64,000 nucleotides of DNA from Ancistrus triradiatus. Taxonomy: Eukaryota; Chordata; Actinopteri; Siluriformes; Loricariidae. Below, in pieces: positions 13,401-25,400 of this stretch; position 1 is the stretch's first letter; each line of letters begins with the position of its first letter. The DNA is taken from the NCBI GenBank assembly GCA_025084515.1, contig JAJAGP010002017.1, forward strand, positions 1-64,000, read 5' to 3'. The notes under the pieces are model-generated. The model was not told the DNA's origin and ran no database searches. It was given only the letters and a program-made list of their open reading frames with translations. A program made the position numbers and the translations under genes.

Positions 13401-16400
13401 CACTGCTCTCCAAAAAGAACATTGCTGCTCGTCTGCAGTTGGATACTGGAAGAATGTTTTGTGAACGGATGAGACAAAAATAGAACTTTTTGGTTTAAAA
13501 GAAAAGCGTTATGTTTGGAGAAAGAAAAACACTGCATTCCAGCATAAGAACCTTATCCCACCTGTGAAACATGGTGGTGGTAGTATCATGGTTTGGTCCT
13601 GTTTTGCTGCATCTGGGCAGGACGGCTTGCCATCATTGATGGAACAATGAATTCTGAATGATATCAGAGAATTCTAAAGGAAAATGTCAGGACATCTGTC
13701 CATGAACTGAATCTCAAGAGAAGGTGGGGTCATGCAGCAAGACACCGACCCTAAGCACACAAGCCCGTTCTACCAAAGAATGGTTACAGAAGAATAAAGT
13801 TCATGTTTTGGAATGGTCAAGTCAAAGTTCCTGACCTTAATCCAATGGAAATGTTTGTGGAAGGACCTGAAGCGAGCAAGCTAATGTGAGGAAAAAACCA
13901 CCAACATCCCAGAGCTGAAGCTGTTCTGTACGGAGGAATGGGCTAAAATTCCTCCAAGCCGGTTGTGCAGGACTGATCAACAGCTACAGGAAACGTTTAG
14001 CTGCAGTTATTGCTGCACAGGGGGGTCACAGCAGATACTGAAAGCAAAGGCTCACATACTTTTATTGGCTCATTTTCCTCAATAAATAAATGACCAAGCA
14101 CACTATATTTGTCTCATTTGCCTAACTGAGTTCTCTTTATCTACTTTTATTAGTTGTGTGAATATCCGATGATGTTATAATTCACATTTATGCATAAACA
14201 GGTTTAAATAATCCTTCCAGCGCGGTAACCTGTTGCATGCATGCACTTAACTGCAGATGCTCGAGAGACACGGCACCGCTGTTGCATGAGGTTTCTCTTT
14301 CGTGTTGCTGCTTGTGGGCTTAGACCAGCTTTGATAAGAAATGATAGTGGGCAGCATGAATACAGTTTCAGGGGTGACTTGTACCTATAAGAGGCGGGAA
14401 CAGGAAGCGTATTACGCTGCAAATGCAGACCTCACCCTCTACTAATAATGGTATGAAGTGTGATTGCGGAACTGTAAAAGAGGAACAACTCGTAGAATTG
14501 AGATTTAAGATACACTCCGCAGAAGGAGGTCAGGTGGCTGGGGGTACAAAAACTTCATGAACTAGTACAATGGAATGGAAACGTAAAACAGTCCCATTTC
14601 TTACCGGGCTCATCCTCAGGCTCCTCCACCTTCTGAACTGGGTACTGCAGGTGTGTGACTAGACCCATATTCTCTGTGTAGTATGCTGACACCAGGTCAG
14701 GGAGCAGAGAGAAGAACCGAATCGGGACTCCGTCAGATGCCTGCAAACAGAGGAGAGTGAAGGTTCATTATACAAAAAACACCAATCAAAGTTGGGAGCA
14801 ATTTAGGGCTTGCAATGAACTAAATAATGATGTGATACCAAACAGGTCACGTCAGCAGGTGATTAGAATCATGATTTGGTACAAAAACAGTATCCACAAT
14901 GGTCAGAGGATCTCCAGTTTAACAAGTTATTAAAATCTTTAAAAATCTGATTTTGTTCTTCTTGATAAATGCACGGACGTCCCTGATAAAGATGTCGCCT
15001 TGAAGGCAGCTTATGTTGCTCTAAAATCTCAGTGTATTTTTCTGCATTAAAGAAGAAATGGAAATGACCTTCACCAAGGGACCTGACCCAACCCCATAGC
15101 ACGCCAGAGCCTGGCTTTGGACTTGTTTTTGTCTTTGGTCCAAAAAAGGATCTGTTATACTGATGGGTCTGAGCACAATCCCCGTTCCCACTGTATGATG
15201 GTCCATCCCAGATGCCTCCGAGCCCAGAGAAGTCAACATGGTTATAACATAAGGCTTCTTTTTAGCGCAGTAACGTTTTAAGTGGTATTTGTGAATGTAA
15301 CACTGTATTGTAGAGCTTAATAAAGGTTTGATAAAGGAATCCCTTGCCCATGTGGTTCTATCAGCTACTGATGAATGACGGTTTTTGATGCAGTGCTGTC
15401 TGAGGGAGTGGAGATCACCCCTCTTCAGTTTTAAGCTCAGTTTTAAGATCCAGGTTCTGAATCGTTTGATGATATTATGGTCTGTAGAGGGAGAAATATA
15501 TAAATCCCTTCCAATTTTCTTTGAGGAACATTGTTTTCAAACAGTTCAATCATTTTCACACACATTTGGTGATAAACTGCAGATCCTCTGATCATCTTTG
15601 CTCTTTGATTTGTTGTACCAAATCATGATTATAATCACCTGTTTGAAATCACATCATTATTTAGTTTTTTTTTTTCATTATTAGCTCTAAATTGCCCCCG
15701 TCCCAATTTTTTTGGAACACGTTGTCTGAAATTCAGGAATGGATGTTTAGTAACAAATGAAATGCAGTTGACCAGAAAATAAAAACCTTGAATTATCTCA
15801 GGTTCAAACCGTCTTTACTGTTTCATTAATGTGCCTTTTCCATACCAACCCATCTTTTTCTGATTTGGGGTGGTACATGCTTACCTATTTGGCAGTTTGG
15901 AGGTTCCCCTGCTCTAAAAGACTGAGATTTAAATTGACTACGTATTTAAAAGAAGGGGCAGAGAAATGTTAGGTCCTCTTGCTGTTTTGGACTGGAGATG
16001 CGCGGTAAAAGAAGCACAATCTTAGAAGCATCTATTGCACATCCTTTACATCACCAGAGCCTAGGCTACTAACAATTTAACCCTGAAACGGAAGTGTAGT
16101 TGGTTTCATAGCGTGATTGTAATCTTCTAAAGTGTGCAAGTTTGGTTGTAACTCTGTGACTTCACAGAGATGCTCTTCTGCATGCTTCGGTCGTAACGAG
16201 TGGTTTCTATCAGCTCGAACCAGTCTGCATTCTCTGCTGACCTCTGGCATCAACAAGGCATTTTCACCCAGAGCGCTGCCCTCACTGGGTAACTTTCTCT
16301 TGCTGTGCTGTGTTTGAATGCTCTGGCCATCAGAGTCTGGGTTACTACCAATCCAACCCTGGAACGGAACTGTAGCTGGTTTCATCGTGTGATTATAATT

Positions 16401-19400
16401 GTAACACTGCGCTCTGTGTTCTGGGGTGTTAAATATAAGTGTGAACACATTAATGCTTCAACAAAATATGTCCTATTTGAGTTTGTTCCCTGCTGCGTTT
16501 CGCCTAGTTTCTTTTCCTTTAGTAATTATCAACAAACCAACAAACTGTGGCATTTGAGCTGCCAACTGTACCTGTGTCGCTCAAACGTTTCTTAAAGGGT
16601 CACACAGCCTGCAGATTTATCTGCTCTAAAACACCTGAATAAATGGGTTAGCAGGTTTAGAAGAGTTTCTGACCTGGGGAATTACCCAAATGTGCTGTAA
16701 TCTGGCCGGATTCACCAAAAGCTTTCTTAAGAAAAAACTTGTGAAGGTCCTTAACACAAACAGTTCATAAGAATGTTCTCCAGTGCAATTCTCCTCAACT
16801 AAGAGTCCTCAACTATTATCTCGTCAACTCTTACAGCCTAAAACAAATCGTAAGAGTAAGAAAATATTTAAGAACATAACGTTTAAAAAAAATACTTGTT
16901 CTTGGAATTGTTCTTCAGAAAAGAGTTAAGAAAATATGAGAAAATTCTTAAGAAGATATTTGGAGGGTGACACACACACAATAACATTTTCTTTCTTAAC
17001 TCTTTTCTTAAGATCAATCCTAAGAACGAGCGGTATTTTTGAAGACGTTATGTTCTTAAATGTTTCCTTAATCTTACAATAGCCTGACACTTGTCTTAGG
17101 CTGCATAAAGCTGATGAGGTGAGTTTAGAAATTTACCAAACCTTAAACAGCTTAGTTATTGGATCTAAGGCCAACATACTTTCAATACAAAAGTTTAAAA
17201 GCCTTTCGAGAGAAAGTCATTCTTCAAATACAAAAGTTATCTAAATAAGGAAATGATATAAAAAAGCTGTTGCTTTATTCCGTATGATGTGGGTTTTGGA
17301 GAGAGAGGAAAAAAAATTCTATTTCTTGTTTGCTAAATGTTTTGAACGCTTGGTTTGATGTTTTTCCTCTGAGTGGATCTAACTAATTTTAAACGCGTGT
17401 CATCCTGTATATTATAATCTGTAAAATGCAATAAAGTCTACACACAGTGGTGCTTAAAAGTTTGTGAACCTTTTGGAATTTTCTATATTTCCGCATAAAT
17501 ATGAGCTAAAACATCATCAGATTTTCACACAAGTCCTAAAAGTAGATAAAGAGAACCCAGTTAAACAAATGAGACAAAAATATTATACTTGGTCATTTAT
17601 TTATTGAGGAAAATGATCCAATATTACATATTAGTGAGTGGCAAAAGTATGTGACCCTTTGCTTTCAGTATCTGGTGTGACCCCCCCTGTGCAGTAATAA
17701 CTGCTGCTAAACGTCTCCTGTAGCTGTTGATCAGTCCTGCACAACCGGCTTGGAGGAATTTTAGCCCATTCCTCCGTACAGAACAGCTTCAGCTCTGGGA
17801 TGTTGGTGGGTTTCCTCACATTAGCTGCTCGCTTCAGGTCCTTCCACAACATTTCCATTGGATTAAGGTCAGGACTTTGACTTGGCCATTCCAAAACATG
17901 AACTTTATTCTTCTGTAACCATTCTTTGGTGGAACGGCTTGTGTGTACTTAGGGGCGTTGTCTTGCTGCATGACCCACCTTCTCTTGAGATTCAGTTCAT
18001 GGACAGGTTGTCCCGACATTTTCCTTTAGAATTCTCTGATATCATTCAGAATTCATTGTTCCATCAATGATGACAAGCCGTCCTGCCCAGATGCAGCAAA
18101 ACAGGCCCAAACCATGATACTACCACCACCATGTTCCACAGACGGGATAAGTTTCTTATGCTGGAATGCAGGGATTTCCTTTCTCCAAACATAACGCTTT
18201 TCTTTTAAACCAAAAAGTTCCACCAAACATTCTTCCAATAGCCTTTCTGGCTCGTCCACGTGATCTTTAGCAAACTGCAGACGAGCAGCAATGTTCTTTT
18301 TGGAGAGCAGTGGCTTTCTCCTTGCAGCCCTGCCATGCACACCATTGTTGTTCAGTGTTCTTCTGATTGTGGACTCATGAACATGAACATTAGCCAATGT
18401 GAGAGAGGCCTTCAGTTGCTTGGAAGTTACCTTGGGGTCCTTTGTGACCTCACCAACTATTACACGCCTTGTGTAATAGATTCCTGTGAACTTCTTAGTG
18501 TTTGTCTTAAGAACTTTTGCAAGTTTTTTCTTAATAAAGCTTTCGTGAATCCGGCACCTGGGACTGCATTCACAAAAGTGTCTTAAGAAAGAAACTCTTA
18601 TTAATTGTGTCTTAATGTTAACTTCATTCTTAAGAAAGTTACAAAATAGTGTTATTCTTCAAATATCTTCTCTTTTTCTTTACTCTTTTCTTAAGAACTA
18701 TTCTAAGAACGAGAGGTATTCTTGAAAGCATGATGCTCTTAAATCTTTTACCATAGCCTCACACTTGTCTGTGAGAGTTTACCGGACTTTAAGAAGTCTC
18801 GTCAACAGGACACACATTGCGATAAAGGATTTTTCCTGTTGGCTGTTTCTTCTTATTATGTATTAGAACTGCTTTTAAGAACATCCTTATGATCTTCTTC
18901 GGGTTTGTCTTAAGAACCTTCACAAGTTTTTCTTAAGAAAGCTTCCATGCTTCCATCCTTTATATTATTCTTAGATGCTCAGATACAAAATATATACAGT
19001 AGTAAACGCTAAGTTTTGTTAAGAACGGAAGAATTAAAATGGAAAAACAAGCTTTGGCCACCAGAACCTAGGTTACTTACAGTTATCCTTGAAAGGGAAG
19101 TGTACTTGGTTTCATTATGTGACCATTAACAAAAACAAACAGCATTTTGTGTACTGGAATGTTTTACTCTGGGTGTCGTCCGTCTTCGGTTATAAAACCG
19201 AGCTTCCCACGCACTTTACGCACATTTCAACCTGTCACCTAAATGCCTGCTCACCATGCTTTTATCAGCTCTAATGAGACACAAAAGGCTGCGTTTCAGA
19301 AACTTTCCACCCAGGGCCCAGCGCAAGAGGAACCCTGTGGCTTGCCTTACGCCCACGCCGAAGGATAATTTAAAACTGAAGCTCTGAAAGAGGAAGGAGC

Positions 19401-22400
19401 GTGATGCAGACATATTAAAGCTTACTCTACAGTTTTGCATATGCCAGCTTCTACTGCTGTACTCAGTAAAGCGCCCTTTGTTTAAGATCGGCTCATTTTC
19501 AAGCTCTTTTCTTTTCTTTTTTCGTTGCTTGCGCGCCAGGCCGGAGCAGCCCAGCAAAGTTTTTGTTTTAATAATAGCACGGAGAGGTGTTGCAGCTGTA
19601 AAAGCATGTCCTTAGCTTAGTGTTTGGAGTACAGAGACAAGAATAGGCGCTGCCTAGAGAGAAAAGACACCCACACGCCAGATGCAGGGAGTCCACAGCA
19701 GCTGTACAGACAGCTGTCATGAGCCTGTAATGTGCAGAAAAGAACAAAAAACACTCAATAGTTTACAGGACGTCTGCAGCCATTGGCTGACAGTGTCTAT
19801 CGTGACCTTTTGATTTGCTCCGAAAATAGTTACCGAGTCGATTCTATGATTTATGTGTATTTTACAAACTCCTCTAGGATTACGAGGCTTATATCTGAAA
19901 AGGGAACACGATCTTCGACACACAAACACCAGAAATCACGCAACACCGGCAGGGAACAAAGCGTAAATACCGCACATTTCTGCATGTTAGAATAGACTCA
20001 AATTATTTCTAGAGTGCTTTGTACAACGGAGCACTGTCTCAAAGCGGCTTTACAATTTTAGGTTATCTTCTGTTATCAAGCCTAGGGTGACAGTGGCAAG
20101 GAAAAAGTCCATAAACCTTATAAGGAAGAAACCTTGGGAGGAGCAAGACTCAAAAAGCCAAGTGGCTTAGATGATAAATGTAAGAATGACACTAATTTAT
20201 CTCGTCAAATAAGTCTGTAGTAATAGTTAAAAAAAACAGAAACTAAGTAAATATGAACAGATAAATAAAATACTGAATGAAATAACGTAAACCATTAACA
20301 AGCCAAATAAATAACGCTCAAACTCTTTCTTAATAAATTTAGAAAAACATACAGTACAAGACAACAGGTACGCACCATTTAATGACCGCATCACGCTCTG
20401 TGCTCTCTCATCGACATGGACGTTGACCAGACATTAGCATAGTCACATAATCGCTTTAAGCTACTGTAATGTAAATATAAAGGACATTTCACAAGAAAAC
20501 CGAGTGCAAATGATACAGAAATGTCAGAAACACTGCTGAATACACGCCTATAACTCTACCATACACTCATTTCCAGAACAGGTAATGCAGGATCACCTTT
20601 AAAACACCTGAAACCTTTAAGTAGGCAAATCCAGACTTTGTTCACTAAAGTGAACAGATGTTGATCTTTTTTTGGTAAACGGAGCTTACCTGTATTTAGA
20701 ATCAGTATCTACACTGACGAGTCCTGAATGATGTTTTGAGGTTAAATTTAATTAAACTTAATTAAAAAATATTTATTACATCAACAAATGTCGGACAGAG
20801 AACTTGAGAATTAAAATAGCAAATTTTAAACATGTAATGCACAACACCAATAACAAAACAAGGATATTTTGACTTTCATCCGTTGGGTAACCCTAAATTT
20901 CTTAAAAACCATACCCTGTTCTCGTCTAATGGATCCATTTTTCAGTGGAACCTGGTACAGAAAATACAAATGCTCAAAATAAGTAGAGCACTATAACTTT
21001 GACTACTGTGGAACCAGCCAAGGAATAAAACAGGAACTTGTGCTGTTGGTCTTCATTATATATAGCACAGGTTTACCTTTGGGCAGACTTACACAACCTC
21101 GGCATGGAATAAAACTATGACACCTTACACATTTTGTGAATTTTCAGGTGTAAATATTAAACACGATGGAAAAAGGAAATGCCCATAAAACGTTTTCATG
21201 ATAAAACGATTTGTTTCAAAGACTTTCCACAATATTAATTGGTGAAAACTATAAATGATTAATCATTTACATTAAAGAAATGTAAAAAACTGTTGTTCAC
21301 TTTCTGTAAAATATAATATAACATAATAATGGTTCATTCCCTGGTTTGTTTCCCACACAGCTAAACACAACATGACATCTGACATCTGAAACATCATTTC
21401 CATTCTGTTCTATTCGGCTGAATTCCTAATAATTAATACGATGCTCATAATTATAAGAGGGGGAATGAGCAGGAACATGTGCATAATATGTTTAGAATGA
21501 CAAGAATTATAGTATTGTGTTGATATGTAAGTAGCACAGATCATTTGTTACATCACACTGTCTCAGTCTCAGTATCATTTCAGTTTTCTATTTATTCAGA
21601 TGAGCTCAGAGCTATTGGAAATCTGATGTGAAACTGCTGCAGTGACTCTGCTTTTCCTTTCCGCCGTTCTCTTACCTGCACGGAAAGCTGTTTGTCTTCA
21701 TTGGGTAGAATCCGGTATGTGTACACACAGTTCTGGTACCTGCATGAGTACAAACATCAGTTTCAGGTAAGTGCATCGACACCTGAATGTTGCAGCAACG
21801 TGCAGATACGAGAAATGATGTGGAAAATGAACGAGGTCTTAAAAACAGGTGACGTTCAGAAGGTGCATCGGCAAGCCTACCTGATCAGGGCATCAAGCGG
21901 GCACGATGTCTGTCGGGGTTTTCATCGCATAAACAAAACAGATGCCATTTCTAACATAGTGTCACCTTCACACCGAGTGGCTACAGTTTTTACCTAAACA
22001 CTCTGAAAACTCCCTGCTTTTGCTTTCTTTAATTTCTTCTCTTAATGTGTTGGAGATTTCTCTGTGTATTTTCACATCAAACTTAAGATGAGTGCAGGAA
22101 GCTCTAGTTTGTGTTTTTGTGATCATGAACAGCACTTAGATAAATAATCAGACGCTTCCATCCAGTCCCTGTGAGCTTTATCTCCATCATTCTCCAGCCT
22201 TTCAGTTCTATTCCACCAGATCTGTTCTTTAATATCCATGTTTTTAGAGGCAGCCTGTTGCTCGTCCTATAAGCTCCTGATGAGCTGTTCTGCCCGGCGA
22301 CCGAGCTCTGATTGGTCAGCCTGATTTTAATGCAGAAATTAGAACAGCCTCCCATTAAACATTTCACTTAGTCAGTTTCGGACTCTGTGTGAAGGACTAC

Positions 22401-25400
22401 ATGGTCCCCTGGTGCTGCAACAGGTCCACAGGACCTCCTGCCCTGCAATGGACTGATGTCGCGTTCAGGTCAGCGTGAAATAAAACTGCTAGATATTCTT
22501 CTATATTATTGTGGACCATAACTGTCAGTCAGACGCTGCTTAACACTGATAAACCATTAATAATTAATACAACTCATTAATACCTGAGTAAGTAAAGTAT
22601 ATTTTGGCTCCATATGTCCTCTTTTAACGGAGTATAAACTTAATACAAGCTTTTCTATACTTATTTTCCACAATAATTTACAATTAAATTCTTTAAAAAT
22701 CCTACAATGTGATTTCCTGGATTTTTTTTTCTGATTTTGTCTCTCATAGTTGAAGTGTAACTATGATGAAAATTACAGACCTCTCTCATCTTTCTAAGTA
22801 GAAGAACTTGCACAATCAGTGGCTGACTAAATACTTTTTTGCCCCACTATGTATATATATATATATAGCTGGTCCCTTTTTGAGTCTTGGTCCTCCTAAG
22901 GTTTCTTCCTTATAACTTTTAGGGAGTTTTTCCTTGCCGCTCTTGCCCTAGGCTTGCTCGGTTTAGAATTAGCCTTAGATAATAGGACATAATATAAAAC
23001 GGTAGAAATAACTCTGGACATTAAGCTGAACTGACGAACAAGTTCATGAACAGAGAAAACTGATAGGACTTCCTATCACAAAGCAAGCTATAGCATGTCA
23101 GTTGCTGAAAATGAATATAGTATTCTTCTGTCAAAATATAAAAAATATATCAAATATAGTATTCTACTGTTTTTTTTTTTTACAATTCAGTAAAGATGCT
23201 AGACTTTAAGAAGACAATAGCATGCTTGATATTTGAAAGACTTAATAAAATCAGCATACTGTAGCATGTTCTCTTTTAAAAGACCTATAGCATTAGCATA
23301 CTAGAATATAAAAAACGTTTACTACAAAGAATCAGCACAGCATTGTAGTTTCTTAAAGGTCATGGTGCATATTAATAGATAAAATATATTGTGCATTGTA
23401 GCATAATGGCAAAAAACAAAAGACAACACAGCTTTTGGATAATTAGTGGAGGAAAAAACAGAGCAGAGGAAGCGTACCCCGTTAGCCATGCTGCATGCTA
23501 ATTTCTTATCTCTTACATCGCGTTAACAGACTGAAAAATCAAATGAAGATTAAACGTGTGTGATCAGGTTTCCTGATGTTTTGACTCCAGATTAAATGAG
23601 GATGACTCATTTATTCCTTGGTTTGTTTAATCAATTAGCAGTCAAAGAGTTTATAAATGTATATTTAATAAATAAAACTTCATGACACTAATGAAAGACA
23701 AATTAAATGTAAAGGAAGCACAGGAAGCACGTGCAGACATTTATACTGATCTGCAGTCTTGTGTAGAAAGTTACTTGGCAATTTGCATTAGAAAAGTTGC
23801 AGATTTTTGAAATTAAAGGACTCAATAACCCTAGATGATGCACACATTATGAAACGGACGCTTTTGGTTCTGGAATCTGATTGTAAGACAGCCTGTAAAA
23901 GCACCACTGATGGAAGCGTCACACTGAGTTTGCAGCACATTTGAAATAAAATAGGGGATTTTAATATTACTGCATACGGAACTATAAACTAAGGATGTGG
24001 GCTGGTTGCAGTTTTCAAATTTGGTTTGGTTTTGGCTGAGAAGAGCGTGCCTGCCAACTTTAAAAGCGCCACCGAAACACAGCTAAATCAGATTCTTGAA
24101 AAACTGCACACCACACATCGGAGAACGGCGTAGCAGCTTGTTGGTTTTGTGTGGGACCAAACAGGGACGTCATTACACAAATTATTTATTGCAAATATGA
24201 TTAATAATACGTTTATTTGTTAAACACTGATTGCTTTCCCAGTGCCTATCTTCAGGGGATGACCGGGACGGGATGCCCGTCTATGGCAGGGCTGTTTATA
24301 GCACTAGTCCGCTGTGCCACCCCAGCACCACTAAACACAGATGTTTTAATTCAACTGTAATAAAACTGCTTTTGTTCAAATTCATTTTATTAAAGCAATA
24401 AGCCACTTCAGGCCAATATTCTTACCAGCAGGCAGTTAACTGGTCAAATCAATTTTAGATGCCGCTTCTTGTGGCTTATAGATCTATTTATATTATCAGT
24501 GGTACCTCGGATATTGTTGGTAATTCGTTCCAGAAGGTGTCGGGAACCAAAAATGCCGAGTACAGAGCAAACGTTTCCCATACGGAATAATGTAAATTGA
24601 ATGAATCGGTTCCAGATCCCCAGAAAATCCCCCTGTATGAGGCATTATCAGCATTAATGGAGCTGTACTGTACAGGAGCTCCTGATTTATGATGGGGATA
24701 TGCTCAACAAATTCATCCTAAGTTTAATATATCATGAACCAAGGAGTTTAACAAGTGACAGAGCATCTATAGTGAATAATAGCGGAGACGAGGATGAATT
24801 TGGCTTCTTATTCGCATTTTCGGTGCACCTTGTTGTGCCTGTAGATGGAGATTCAGCCTCATGAAAAGTACTTTAAGTAGGTTGTCTCCTATAACTAACC
24901 ATTTTAGGATCCATGGAGATTTATTTGCACTAAGAATACAGAAAAAAACACAATAAAAACAGCCCAGATCTGCACTGAGCGAGAGCTATTGTGAATCAGA
25001 ATCACTGTGTACTGAATCGTGAATCATGAATCCTGAATCGAGTTTCAGCTGAAACGAGTCATGTGGCCGAGTACCGAGCAAACGACGAGAACTGAGACAA
25101 ATGTTTCTAGTGAAAATGCGTCGAGAACCGAATTCGGCGAGTTCCGATGTGGTCGAGAACCGAGGCACCGCTGTACAAGAGGCAGTTCCGGCCTTGCAAT
25201 CTGATTGGTTGAGAGGCGATCTCACTGTGATGATATCTGTGATAACAGCACAGTATTTTCACACCAGAACCGATTCACTCTGCCGATGTTTTGCCAAGTA
25301 CCGACAAGCTTTATGCACACAAACATATAACCTACACCAGCAATGCCATAACTCTAATAAACCGCTTAATTCTTAATGTCATTTATTTTTAGTTTTTCCT

